The notes beneath the pieces were generated by a model, which did not search any database, was not told the DNA's origin, and was given only the letters and a program-made list of their open reading frames with translations. A stretch of DNA of 64,000 nt from Pseudomonas frederiksbergensis. Its GTDB lineage: Bacteria > Pseudomonadota > Gammaproteobacteria > Pseudomonadales > Pseudomonadaceae. The stretch covers positions 5,074,501 to 5,138,500 of the forward strand of contig NZ_CP017886.1 in the NCBI RefSeq assembly GCF_001874645.1, read 5' to 3'. Shown here piece after piece: positions 55,498-63,716 of this stretch (positions are counted from its first letter, which is position 1; each line of letters starts with the position of its first letter). The position numbers were made by a program, and so were the translations under genes.

Positions 55498-55839
55498 GCT
55501 TATCCCTTCTGCTTATTTTGGAGGCCAGACATCATTGACTAATCTAATGGCGCGCCGGGGTCGCCACAAGCGCGGCAAGGTCTTATAGGTTAGCGTGTTG
55601 CTGGATAATCAGCGTTCCTGATGTGTGAGAACAGGCGGGGCGGACTATGGTTCAGAGGAGCAGCGTTTCCAGGAAGGAGATTCGAAATGGGCTGTCCGCA
55701 AGTGTGCGCCACCGCGACCACTGCAATGGGTGGGGCAATAAACCGCTGAGCGAACTGCTTGGCGAGTTGATATCGGCTGACGCGGAGTCGCGTCGACTCT
55801 GGACGTTATTGGGGATTCTCTAACCCCCGTCATGTTATC
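55498..55839. other. Intergenic with a possible 58-codon ORF
   Basis: The plus-strand frame 55647-55823 reads MVQRSSVSRKEIRNGLSASV, then NKPLSELLGELISADAESRR, ending LWTLLGIL. The last part is coding-like, but there is no ribosome site at the first ATG. A second frame starts at 55696 after a strong AGGAAGGAG and gives only 20 residues. Neither is supported enough to call. Confidence 0.3.
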
Positions 55840-56790
55840 TCAGAGCGACTTGGGCAACTTTACAGGCGTCAATACCGGACGATCGGAGAAAAACGCCATC
55901 AGGTTCTGCCCGACCAGTTCAACGGTTCCCCGGGCCGCTTCCGGTGACAGGCCGGCCACATGGGGCGTGAGGATCACGTTGCTCAATGCCTTGAGCGCAT
56001 CCGGTACCTGAGGCTCTGCATCGAATACATCGAGCGCGGCACCGGCGATCCGCCGTTGCTCGAGCGCGGTAATCAGATCGTTGGTGGCAACCACGCTGGC
56101 GCGAGCAATGTTGACGATAAAACCGTGCGGGCCCAAGGCATCCAGCACCTGTTTGTTGACCAGGTGTTGCGTGCCGATGCCGCCAGGCGTGCAAACGATC
56201 AGAAAGTCAGAGGCCCGGGCCAGCTCGGTGGGCGTCGAACAAAAGTCGTAGGGGACGTCGCTGAGCAACTGACGGCTGTGGTAACTCACCGTCATGTCGA
56301 AGCCATTGGCGGCGCGTTTGGCGACGGCCATGCCGACGGCGCCGAGGCCCAGAATGCCCACGTGCTTGCCGGCCAGTGAAGGGCGCATGATCTTCGGCCA
56401 TTCACCGCGGCGCACCGCCGCGTCGCACCGAGGGATGTCACGCACCAACGACAGCAACAAGGCCATCGCATGATCGGCCACCGACGAGGCGTTTACGCCA
56501 GCGCCATTGGTGACGGTAATGCCCCGGTCGCTGGCGGCTTGCAAGTCGACCTGCTCGTAACCGGCACCGATCACGCAGATGATTTTCAGGTTCGCCAGCG
56601 CGGCGATTTCGTCGGCGTACAGCCCCAAAGGGCCGCGCGTCAGCACGGCGTCGATCTGCCCGCCGTGACTGGCGATGGCCTGGGCACGTTCGGCGGGAGT
56701 AGGGGCGAGAATCAGGTGGAAGCCTTGATTTTCAAGAATCGGCAGGTAGTCGTTAATGGTTTCAACCAGTACCAGTACGGTTGCAGGCAT
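55840..56790 (-). CDS. D-2-hydroxyacid dehydrogenase
   Basis: 316 aa from the ATG at 56790, which has AGGAG upstream; the longer frame adds non-conserved text. NAD(P)-binding motif GKHVGILGLGAVGMAVAKRA. Catalytic Arg in VNIARASVVATND, Glu in DVFDAEPQVPDAL, His in VILTPHVAGLSPEA: the complete Arg-Glu-His set. It reduces 2-keto acids such as glyoxylate or hydroxypyruvate. It lies downstream of the cysteine hydrolase on the same strand but is separated by a REP pair. Confidence 0.92.
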   Translation of the reverse strand: MPATVLVLVETINDYLPILENQGFHLILAPTPAERAQAIASHGGQIDAVLTRGPLGLYADEIAALANLKIICVIGAGYEQVDLQAASDRGITVTNGAGVNASSVADHAMALLLSLVRDIPRCDAAVRRGEWPKIMRPSLAGKHVGILGLGAVGMAVAKRAANGFDMTVSYHSRQLLSDVPYDFCSTPTELARASDFLIVCTPGGIGTQHLVNKQVLDALGPHGFIVNIARASVVATNDLITALEQRRIAGAALDVFDAEPQVPDALKALSNVILTPHVAGLSPEAARGTVELVGQNLMAFFSDRPVLTPVKLPKSL

Positions 56791-56888
56791 GCTGGGCTCC
56801 TGTAGGCACGGAATGTCGGGGATCGAATGTTGTTTCAGGTTGCTGACTCCGGATCGGTTTGGCAATCACCCGTAATAGAAGCAAGATC

Positions 56889-56979
56889 AAAAGATCGCAG
56901 CCTGCGGCAGCTCCTACGGGATCACAATCGTTGCGGCGAACGTGGTCAATGTAGGAGCTGCCGCAGGCTGCGATCTTTT
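56889..56979. repeat. REP-type hairpin (BIME), copy 4
   Basis: AAAAGATCGCAGCCTGCGGC, AGCTCCTAC, a longer spacer of about 34 bases, inverted GTAGGAGCTGCCGCAGGCTG, CGATCTTTT. Between the hydrolase stop and the dehydrogenase start. Confidence 0.9.
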
Positions 56980-56986
56980 GAGCGCG

Positions 56987-57511
56987 TCAGAACCTGGCCT
57001 CCGCAGTGTTCAGTAATTTGACGAACGCCCCGCCAAGGGTTGCATTGTGGTGCTCAATGATCATTTTGGCCGATAACGCCGCAGCGTCCATGCAGGTGTG
57101 AGCATCGGCGACCAGCGTAACTTGAAAGCCCTGTTCAGCCGCGGCTCGGCAGGTACTGTCGATGCAATACTGGGTTTTCATGCCGACGATGAACAATTGC
57201 TTTATCGAAGCGTCGGTGAGCTGTTGTGCCAGTTGAGTACCGAGGAAGCAATTGGGGCGGGTTTTATCGAACAGGGTGTCGACATTGGCATCCAGCTCCA
57301 GCTCGGGAAGCAATTGCCAGAATGGGCTGCCAGCCTCGATGGGCGAACCCTGAGGGCCGGTGTGGCGTACCGCATAAATCGGCACTTTACACGCCCGGGC
57401 CTGGCGAATGAGTTGCTGGATGTTGGCAAGCACTCGTTCGCCGTCGTGGGGCTTGTCCGGGCCGTTGAACAGACCGACCTGCATATCGATGATCAGAAGT
57501 GCCGATGACAT
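56987..57511 (-). CDS. Cysteine hydrolase of the isochorismatase family
   Basis: 174 aa. Catalytic triad D9 (LLIIDMQVGLF), K83 (FDKTRPNCFLG) and C116 (MKTQYCIDSTCRAAAE). Family members hydrolyse amides or ureas (nicotinamide, N-carbamoyl compounds, isochorismate); the substrate here is not determined. GGAG lies 9 bases before the ATG. Upstream on the same strand lie a threonine-rich leader ORF and a strong terminator, suggesting attenuation control. Confidence 0.88.
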   Translation of the reverse strand: MSSALLIIDMQVGLFNGPDKPHDGERVLANIQQLIRQARACKVPIYAVRHTGPQGSPIEAGSPFWQLLPELELDANVDTLFDKTRPNCFLGTQLAQQLTDASIKQLFIVGMKTQYCIDSTCRAAAEQGFQVTLVADAHTCMDAAALSAKMIIEHHNATLGGAFVKLLNTAEARF

Positions 57512-57545
57512 AGGTGTTTCTCCGTGTGGTGCCAGATGGACGGAG

Positions 57546-57579
57546 AAAAAAAGGCCCCGTCCATTGCTGGCGGGGCCTT
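57546..57579 (-). terminator. Rho-independent terminator ahead of the cysteine hydrolase gene (possible attenuator)
   Basis: On the minus strand AAGGCCCCG, loop CCAGCAATGGA, CGGGGCCTT, then a 7-U tract. It ends 34 bases before the hydrolase ATG and begins 18 bases after the leader stop. A rival pairing is available between leader GGCGGG (57622-57627) and the CCCCGCC of the terminator's left arm. Confidence 0.75.
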
Positions 57580-57597
57580 GGGTTCACTGCGCTGTAT

Positions 57598-57675
57598 TCA
57601 TTTCAGCCAGCCACCGTACGACCCGCCGGAAGCGGTCGTGGTGGTGCGGGTGAGGTTCAGCGCAAGAAAATTCAT
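57598..57675 (-). CDS. Threonine-rich leader peptide (candidate attenuator)
   Basis: 25 codons: MNFLALNLTRTTTTASGGS and YGGWLK. Five of six consecutive codons are Thr (ACC CGC ACC ACC ACG ACC). A promoter-like TTGACA (minus strand, 57705-57710) and CATGAT lie just upstream, so the transcript would start at or very near the ATG. Leader, antiterminator option and terminator are arranged as in ribosome-mediated attenuation. A regulatory link of threonine to the hydrolase is inference. Confidence 0.5.
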   Translation of the reverse strand: MNFLALNLTRTTTTASGGSYGGWLK

Positions 57676-57719
57676 GGGCCGATCATGCTGTGGGTTCAGT
57701 AAACATGTCAATAGATCCA

Positions 57720-57990
57720 TAAGGCGCTTCTTGAGTGTACTCAGTTGGCGTATTGAGTGACCCCATTAAGCAGATCCTCCGGGTTTCACGCGTTCAGGCG
57801 GCGGTTTTTGTGGGCTGTGGCGACAAAAGCCATTTTTGATCATCTGATCCGCACAACTGTTCCTCAGCTAAGTCTTTGCTTCTGCTCATGAATCCCGGAG
57901 AATCGCGCCCCTGTTTCGGCCAGGGCGCTGCCTGTCAGCTTTTTCTGACTCGTCCTGACCGAGTGGCAAGTGACCGGAATGCGGAGATCC
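57720..57990. other. Intergenic between leader and transporter
   Basis: It contains divergent promoters for the leader transcript and for the Ser/Thr transporter. No gene or repeat was identified. Confidence 0.4.
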
Positions 57991-57996
57991 GACCGG

Positions 57997-59277
57997 ATGA
58001 ATGATCAGGCCAATAGCGTTGATGAACGCTATGAAGCGGCGGCACCAGCAAGCCTCAGCAGTTGGAATCGCCATGACACCACCTGGATGCTGGGCCTGTT
58101 TGGCACAGCGATTGGTGCGGGTACCCTGTTTTTGCCGATCAACGCAGGTCTAGGCGGTTTCTGGCCGCTGTTGATCCTGGCGTTGCTGGCGTTCCCCATG
58201 ACCTTTTACGCACACCGTGGCCTGACCCGCTTCGTGTTATCCGGTCGCGCGGGGGCAGATATCACCGAAGTCGTCGAAGAACATTTCGGGATCAAGGCCG
58301 GCGCCCTGATCACCTTGCTGTACTTCTTCGCGATCTTCCCGATCCTGCTGATCTACAGCGTTGCCCTGACCAACACCGTGGGCAGTTTCCTCGAGCACCA
58401 GTTGCACATCATGCCGCCACCGCGGGCGATTCTGTCGTTCGTGCTGATCCTCGGTTTGCTGGCCGTGGTGCGCTGCGGCGAGCAGATGATCGTCAAGGCC
58501 ATGAGCCTGATGGTGTACCCGTTCATCGTTGCGCTACTGTTTCTGGCAGTGTTCCTGATTCCGCACTGGAACGGCGGCATTCTCGCCACCGCGAGCACCT
58601 TGCCCGAGCCTTCGGCGTTGCTGCACACGCTGTGGCTGGCGATTCCGGTGATGGTGTTCTCGTTCAACCACTCGCCGATCATCTCGGCCTTCGCGGTGGA
58701 CCAGAAGCGTCGTTATGGCGTACACGCCGAAGAACGCAGCTCGCAAATCCTGTCTCGCGCTCACGCCCTGATGGTCGTGATGGTGCTGTTCTTCGTCTTC
58801 AGTTGCGTGCTGACCCTGTCGCCAGCACAACTGGCCGAGGCCAAGGCGCAGAACCTGTCGATCCTGTCGTACCTGGCCAACCACTTCAGCAACCCGACGA
58901 TCGCGTTCGCCGCGCCTTTGATTGCGTTCGTGGCCATTTCCAAGTCGTTCCTGGGCCACTACATCGGCGCCAGCGAAGGCCTCAAGGGGCTGATCGTCAA
59001 GACCGGTCGCCGTCCGGCGCCGAAGACCCTGGATCGTATGACCGCCGCGTTCATGCTGGTGGTCTGCTGGATCGTCGCCACGCTGAACCCGAGCATCCTG
59101 GGGATGATCGAAACTCTCGGTGGCCCGGTCATCGCCGCGATTCTGTTCCTGATGCCGATGTACGCGATCCGCAAGGTGCCAGCCATGGCGCGTTATCGCG
59201 GCCAAGCCTCCAACGTCTTTGTGACGCTGGTGGGCCTGGTGGCGATTTCGGCGCTGATCTACTCGCTGACCGCCTGA
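57997..59277 (+). CDS. Serine/threonine transporter, HAAAP family (SdaC/TdcC-like)
   Basis: 426 aa from the ATG at 57997, with GGAG upstream. Eleven membrane helices; the opening LGLFGTAIGAGTLFLPINAG is the HAAAP signature, followed by VFSFNHSPIISAFAVDQKRR and SKSFLGHYIGASEGLKGLI. A proton- or sodium-coupled amino acid importer. The last 19 bp overlap the 3' end of rhlI on the other strand. A threonine-rich leader lies divergently upstream. Confidence 0.9.
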   Translation: MNDQANSVDERYEAAAPASLSSWNRHDTTWMLGLFGTAIGAGTLFLPINAGLGGFWPLLILALLAFPMTFYAHRGLTRFVLSGRAGADITEVVEEHFGIKAGALITLLYFFAIFPILLIYSVALTNTVGSFLEHQLHIMPPPRAILSFVLILGLLAVVRCGEQMIVKAMSLMVYPFIVALLFLAVFLIPHWNGGILATASTLPEPSALLHTLWLAIPVMVFSFNHSPIISAFAVDQKRRYGVHAEERSSQILSRAHALMVVMVLFFVFSCVLTLSPAQLAEAKAQNLSILSYLANHFSNPTIAFAAPLIAFVAISKSFLGHYIGASEGLKGLIVKTGRRPAPKTLDRMTAAFMLVVCWIVATLNPSILGMIETLGGPVIAAILFLMPMYAIRKVPAMARYRGQASNVFVTLVGLVAISALIYSLTA

Positions 59278-59921
59278 GTCCGTAGCGGCTCGGTCCGGAA
59301 AACCCGGGCCGGGCCGTTACGTATAAATGCCTGATTCAGTGAGGTAACGGCCGCTGACTGCGCGTGAAGCGCGGCGCGGCCGTTTTTTTGGTATGCCGCA
59401 AAGCTCAGGGTGACTACCTGTTCCTGGTTCACCCGTTGCGGTTGGCCTAGACGTTTCAGCAGCACGCCATTACGCAAGAAGTAACGCTCCAGTGCCGGGG
59501 TGGTGACCGCTACCACCTCGTTTGCACCCAGCTCCCAGGCCGTGTTCAAACTGTGCCAGAACACCCGCATTGGCAATTTCCCCTGTTCGAGCGCACTGGC
59601 GGCAAAACGCGATATTTCCCAGGCATCGTTGCGCCGTGGTGTGGGTTGGTCGCAGAGAAAGGCAAATTCTTCGCATAGCAGATACGGCTCAGTGGTCGGC
59701 AACAGCCGGGCGCAGCCATGGATGTGTTGTTGTGGGTCAAGGGCGATGATGTAGCGCGTTTCGTTGTGGTCAAACTGATCGAATTCGCGCCCTGGCAACG
59801 CGCCGGAGGACTCGAGTTGCCAGCCAAGGTGCTTGATGAAAACCTTGTGCCGGTAGCGGCCCAGGTCGTCATGCAGGCTGGGGGAGAGCTCGTGATGGTG
59901 TCGTGTAATCACGGTGATCAT
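59259..59921 (-). CDS. rhlI: RhlI-type acyl-homoserine lactone synthase
   Basis: 220 aa. All LuxI-family invariants are present: R24, F28, W34 in GRYRHKVFIKHLGW; D48 and D51 in REFDQFDHNETRYI; R72 in CARLLPTTEPYLL; E102 and R105 in WEISRFA. VVAVTTPALERYFLRNGV is close to P. aeruginosa RhlI. It makes an acyl-HSL, by analogy with a short chain (C4/C6), from SAM and acyl-ACP. It lies 30 bp after rhlR, so they are probably co-transcribed; no lux box of its own was seen. Confidence 0.93.
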   Translation of the reverse strand: MITVITRHHHELSPSLHDDLGRYRHKVFIKHLGWQLESSGALPGREFDQFDHNETRYIIALDPQQHIHGCARLLPTTEPYLLCEEFAFLCDQPTPRRNDAWEISRFAASALEQGKLPMRVFWHSLNTAWELGANEVVAVTTPALERYFLRNGVLLKRLGQPQRVNQEQVVTLSFAAYQKNGRAALHAQSAAVTSLNQAFIRNGPARVFRTEPLRTQAVSE

Positions 59922-59951
59922 GGGGCGATATCCTTATCGTGGTGTGAGGAT

Positions 59952-60677
59952 TCAGATCAGCCCAAGCACCGCCGCATAGGCGGCAGCCAGGGTTTTGTTG
60001 GAGGCGCCGAACTTCTTCTGAACGATCTTCAGATGAAAATTCACAGTATTCACCGAGATGCCAAGGATCAGCGCAATTTCACCGGAGCTTTTGCCGTCTG
60101 CGGTCCATTGCAGGATTTCTCGCTCGCGTTGGCTGAGCTCGATGGTTTCGCCGAGCGTCTGAGGGTGAGCGATGTCGCCGAGTCGTGCGCTCACCAGCTC
60201 GATGATGCAGCGCAGGCGCAAGCGGATTTCCTCGTACTGCGCCTCGGCAACGGCCGTTTGATCGCGTGCAACCGAGAGCACGCACAGTGCATTGTTCGGC
60301 GCGTGGGCGGGCACGGTCATCCCGACGCGCAGACCCCAGTCCTGGGCTTCATGCCATAGGTTGGGGCTGCGGTGGAAGAGGGCATCGTTCCACACGATCA
60401 GTTGGTTGGAGCGCAATCCATTGAGGATCGAGGGATCGATCGCGGCATAGTTTTGCTGGTGGTAATGCTCCATCCATTGCTGGGGGTAAGACCCGTAGAT
60501 CTCGGTTTTGGGTCGGGTGAAGGGAATCGAATGGCGTACTCCGTAAGCGTAGTAATCAAAACCCAGTTGCTGAATTTCCTGTTCCAGAAGCGCAAAAATC
60601 CCAGGCGCTTCCTGTTGCTCGAGTATTTTCATGCGCAGGTCATTCCACCAGTGCATGAAATCTCTATCCCTTTCCAT
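59952..60677 (-). CDS. rhlR: RhlR-type quorum-sensing regulator (LuxR family)
   Basis: 241 aa from the ATG at 60677, in line with RhlR (241 aa). Signal-binding residues Y64, W68, Y72, D81 and W96 are all present (SYPQQWMEHYHQQNYAAIDP, LIVWNDALFH). LGFDYYAYGVRHSIPFTRPK is nearly RhlR text. The C-terminal GerE helix-turn-helix is LSQREREILQWTADGKSSGE, then TVNFHLKIVQKKFGASN. It activates target promoters with the acyl-HSL made by the adjacent rhlI. Confidence 0.95.
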   Translation of the reverse strand: MERDRDFMHWWNDLRMKILEQQEAPGIFALLEQEIQQLGFDYYAYGVRHSIPFTRPKTEIYGSYPQQWMEHYHQQNYAAIDPSILNGLRSNQLIVWNDALFHRSPNLWHEAQDWGLRVGMTVPAHAPNNALCVLSVARDQTAVAEAQYEEIRLRLRCIIELVSARLGDIAHPQTLGETIELSQREREILQWTADGKSSGEIALILGISVNTVNFHLKIVQKKFGASNKTLAAAYAAVLGLI

Positions 60678-60708
60678 GGCAGTCGCCTTGATTCCGTGCA
60701 CAGGAGGG

Positions 60709-60736
60709 AATCTAGTCCACGACGACTCGCTGTCAA
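60709..60736 (-). promoter_or_regulatory. Sigma-70 promoter of rhlR
   Basis: On the minus strand TTGACA (60731-60736), 16-bp spacer, TAGATT (60709-60714), about 30 bases before the rhlR start. No lux box overlaps it, so basal rhlR transcription may be constitutive or from the upstream rhlA transcript. Confidence 0.55.
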
Positions 60737-60793
60737 TGTTTAATGACACCTTTATGACCATCGCGAGCGCTCTGGCCCGGCTTTCTAGCGTTT

Positions 60794-61678
60794 TCAGGCG
60801 CAGCGGAACCGGATGACATTGGACCGTTGCGTTTGCACCGGTTCAACTGGGCGATCGAGCAAATGGCCTAGCAGTGCGCGATGCACCCGTGCCGCCGAGC
60901 ATGTCGATTCCAGGTCCAGGAAGTGCCCGGTGTCTTCGATCACTGAAAAGCTGCAAGCAGCAATGTAACGCTGAAATTGCAGTGCATTTTCGGCGGTGGT
61001 GTATTCGTCCCGGCTGCCGTTGATGAAATGGACGGGACTGGCAATGTCGCTGAAGCGCTGCAGATAGCCGCCTCCTTTGAGGTGCAGCACCTGATTGATA
61101 TGGAAGCGCGCTTGCCGGAATTCGGCACTGGCCAGCGAAGTCATGTACTGGTGATTGGCGACTTTCAAGCGCTGCGGCAGGTATTTGCCGACGGTATCGT
61201 TGAGCAGATGACCAATACCTGACGCGTCGTCCCGTTCAATCAGCTCCTGGGCCCGCTTTACGTAGTCGAGCATGGCGCGGTTGAGGACGGGAGCGAAGGA
61301 GGTGACCGCCGAACTGACGATACTCGGCGGGTTATGCGTGAGGGCCAGCAGGGTCGAAATGCCACCCCAGAAGGTCGACACCAGGTGGTTGACCTCAAAG
61401 CGTTCGATCAGCGCCAGTAGAATCCCGACTTCATCCTCTTTGCTCACCAACCCTTGATCTGTATTGTGTGGGCGCGACTGACCGGCAAACGGCAGATCGA
61501 ACAGCACGACATTGAAATGCTCCGCCAGGCATTTGCTGGTTCGGGCGAACGCCGCGGTGGTCGCCAGCCCGCCATTGACCAGCATCACGGTTTTGCGACG
61601 TGGGTCGTTGCCGATTCGGTCGACGTAGATCCGGTAGTGCTTGAATACGTTATTGATCACCCAAGGGTCACTCGACAT
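60794..61678 (-). CDS. rhlA: RhlA homologue, alpha/beta hydrolase, with Phe at the catalytic serine position
   Basis: 294 aa from the ATG at 61678 (GGAG 8 bases upstream). An upstream in-frame ATG at 61729 would add 17 unrelated residues. The match to P. aeruginosa RhlA (295 aa) is strong: [62 protein letters not shown]. The known enzyme joins two 3-hydroxyacyl-ACPs to make HAA, the rhamnolipid precursor. Asp224 and His252 are kept, but where the nucleophile Ser is expected (SASWGG in P. aeruginosa) this reads STFWGG: F103, codon TTC at 61370-61372. The enzyme is probably inactive or altered. It precedes rhlR, as in P. aeruginosa, but rhlB is absent. Confidence 0.9.
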   Translation of the reverse strand: MSSDPWVINNVFKHYRIYVDRIGNDPRRKTVMLVNGGLATTAAFARTSKCLAEHFNVVLFDLPFAGQSRPHNTDQGLVSKEDEVGILLALIERFEVNHLVSTFWGGISTLLALTHNPPSIVSSAVTSFAPVLNRAMLDYVKRAQELIERDDASGIGHLLNDTVGKYLPQRLKVANHQYMTSLASAEFRQARFHINQVLHLKGGGYLQRFSDIASPVHFINGSRDEYTTAENALQFQRYIAACSFSVIEDTGHFLDLESTCSAARVHRALLGHLLDRPVEPVQTQRSNVIRFRCA

Positions 61679-61788
61679 CACAACATCTCCAGCATTGACT
61701 TCGAAAAGCGTGCAATCGTCAGGCAGCACAAACCTGTTCGGGGTTGAACGGTTGGAAGATTTTTAACAAGCGCTCGGGTTACGGACAA

Positions 61789-61804
61789 CTACCTGATCTG
61801 GTAG
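61789..61804 (-). promoter_or_regulatory. rhl/lux box upstream of rhlA
   Basis: CTACCTGATCTGGTAG, symmetric at 14 of 16 positions and matching the CTACCAGATCTGGTAG-type consensus of LuxR-family sites. It lies 110 bp before the rhlA ATG. Probably the RhlR binding site. Confidence 0.8.
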
Positions 61805-61985
61805 GGCGCGTTGCCGGGCGCTGCTGGAAATGCAGCTGCGCAACCTCTGGTCGAGGCTTTCAGGCAGTGACCAGCGGTTGATTAACGGCTACGCTTGTGC
61901 CTGCAAAACAACGTGATGGGCCGTCTGTTTTGTGCCGTTGTCGATGATCTGGCCGGCTTGGAATCGCTTGTCTGGAGACACCTGA
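61805..61985. other. Intergenic upstream of SulP gene
   Basis: Contains the promoter region of the SulP transporter. GGAGA lies before its TTG start. Nothing else was recognised. Confidence 0.4.
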
Positions 61986-63665
61986 TTGCCGACTGAACCT
62001 CCGATTGCCCCACCTGAAAACACGACCGAACGTCCGAACCGCGGGCAGGACCTGTTGGCCGGGCTGTCGATTGCCGGATTGTTACTGCCAGAGGCTGTCG
62101 CTTATTCGAGTATTGCGGCCCTGGCGCCTCAGGCCGGGGTTATTGCCCTGTTCGCCGGTTTGCTCTGCTATGGGCTGTTTGGCACCAGCCGGTTTGCCAT
62201 CGTTTCCGCAACTTCTTCGTCAGCCGCCGTGCTGGCGGCCGCCACCGCCACACTGGCCAATGGCGACCCGCAACTTCGAGCGAGCTTGGCCATTGGGCTG
62301 GTCCTGGTCACCGGGGCGTTCTTTTTGCTGGCCGGGTTGTTCAAGCTTGGCAGTGTGACGTCGTTCATCGCCAAGCCGGTATTGCGCGGCTTTGCCTTTG
62401 GCCTGGCGCTGACGATCATTCTCAAACAAGTTGCCAGTGTGGTGGGCGTACACCTGAGCGACGGCAACCTGATTCGCTTTTTGCCGCAGTTGCTGGAGCA
62501 ATTGCCGCAGTGGAACTGGGCCGCTGCCGGTGTGGCCGCAGTGGCGTTGGCATTGTTGGGGGTGTTTGGGCGGTTCCGGCGCTTGCCAGGTGGCTTGCTG
62601 GTGGTGGTGATCGGCATCGCGGCAGGACAGTGGCTGAACCTGCCGGCCTATGGGGTCAAGCTGATCGGCGTCATCGACCTGAGTCTGGAAGTCCCGAAGC
62701 TGCCGGTGCTGCCGTTTGCCGACTGGTTGCGCCTGGGGGAGTTGGGTTTTGCCATGGTGATGATCCTGTATGCGGAGTCTTATGGCTCGATCAGTTCCTT
62801 CGCACTCAAACACGGTGATCGGGTGTCCTCGAACCGGGATTTGCTGGCGTTGGGGGCGTCCAACCTGCTGTCCGGGTTGTTTCACGGGATGCCGGCGGGG
62901 GCCGGGTATTCTGCGACTTCCGCCAATGAGGCCGCCGGTGCGACTTCGCGTTTGGCCGGTGGCGTGGCAGCGTTGGTGGTGCTGGCTATCGTCCTGACGG
63001 TGCTGCCTTACATTGCCTTGACCCCAGAGCCGATACTGGCCGCGATCGTCATGCATGCGCTGGGCCGTGGCTTGAGCCTGCAACCGCTGGGGCGTTATTT
63101 CGTCTGGCGCCGTGATCGCCTGCTGGTGATCTGCGCCGTGGCGGCCGTGTTGGTGCTGGGCGTGCTGGACGGTTTGCTGGTGGCGGTGGCGATCAGTGTG
63201 CTGCTGATGCTCAAGCAAATGTCGGCGGCGGATATCCAGATTCTCGGGCACATCGGCGCAGGGCATGACTTTGTCGACGTGCAGCATCACCCATTGGCCA
63301 AGGCAGTGCCGGGAATGCTGATCGTCCGACCGGGCGAAGCGCTGTTCTTCGCCAATGTCGAGCGGATTCTCGGTGGTGCTTTACGACTGATCAGACACGC
63401 TGAAACACCGATTCATACGGTGATTATCAGTCTGGAAGAGTCACCGGACCTGGACGGCACCAGCATCGAGGCAATGCAGGAGTTTTTCTTGCGGGTACGC
63501 AACGAAGGCAAGCGCCTGGTGCTGGCGCGTCTCAAGCATGAGGCGCAAGCGGCGTTGTCGGCACTGCCGGAGGCGGAGCGCTCGCAGGTCATTCTCAGTG
63601 GTTCGAGCGTTGACGGCGCGGTGCAGGAGGCGTTCAAGACGCAAGGGCAGAACGTTCAGGCATAA
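61986..63665 (+). CDS. SulP-family anion transporter with STAS domain
   Basis: 559 aa, TTG start with GGAGA upstream. Membrane domain with LAGLSIAGLLLPEAVAYSSI, the SulP opening, and GASNLLSGLFHGMPAGAGYS and TSANEAAGATSRLAGGVAAL. C-terminal STAS domain at about residues 430-545 (GMLIVRPGEALFFANVERIL, HTVIISLEESPDLDGTSIEA). It transports sulfate, bicarbonate or another anion; specificity unknown. Monocistronic with a terminator. Confidence 0.92.
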   Translation: MPTEPPIAPPENTTERPNRGQDLLAGLSIAGLLLPEAVAYSSIAALAPQAGVIALFAGLLCYGLFGTSRFAIVSATSSSAAVLAAATATLANGDPQLRASLAIGLVLVTGAFFLLAGLFKLGSVTSFIAKPVLRGFAFGLALTIILKQVASVVGVHLSDGNLIRFLPQLLEQLPQWNWAAAGVAAVALALLGVFGRFRRLPGGLLVVVIGIAAGQWLNLPAYGVKLIGVIDLSLEVPKLPVLPFADWLRLGELGFAMVMILYAESYGSISSFALKHGDRVSSNRDLLALGASNLLSGLFHGMPAGAGYSATSANEAAGATSRLAGGVAALVVLAIVLTVLPYIALTPEPILAAIVMHALGRGLSLQPLGRYFVWRRDRLLVICAVAAVLVLGVLDGLLVAVAISVLLMLKQMSAADIQILGHIGAGHDFVDVQHHPLAKAVPGMLIVRPGEALFFANVERILGGALRLIRHAETPIHTVIISLEESPDLDGTSIEAMQEFFLRVRNEGKRLVLARLKHEAQAALSALPEAERSQVILSGSSVDGAVQEAFKTQGQNVQA

Positions 63666-63700
63666 AAAAACGCCGCGCACCTTACGATGCGCGGCGTTTT
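63666..63700. terminator. Bidirectional terminator between sulP and acnB
   Basis: AAAAACGCCGCGCA, loop CCTTACGA, TGCGCGGCGTTTT. Strong 10-bp GC stem with A/T tracts on both sides, just after the SulP stop and 16 bp beyond the acnB stop. Confidence 0.85.
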
Positions 63701-63716
63701 CTATGGCGTTGCACCG

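Noticed and set aside
57524..57760. Plus-strand ORF with VVVVRV, resembling a valine leader peptide
   Set aside because: The U-tract of the adjacent terminator serves the minus strand, and the plus frame lacks a promoter and terminator arrangement; the Val run is the complement of the Thr codons.
61679..61729. Upstream start for RhlA
   Set aside because: The 17 extra residues do not match the family, and the ATG at 61678 has a good ribosome site and gives the expected length.
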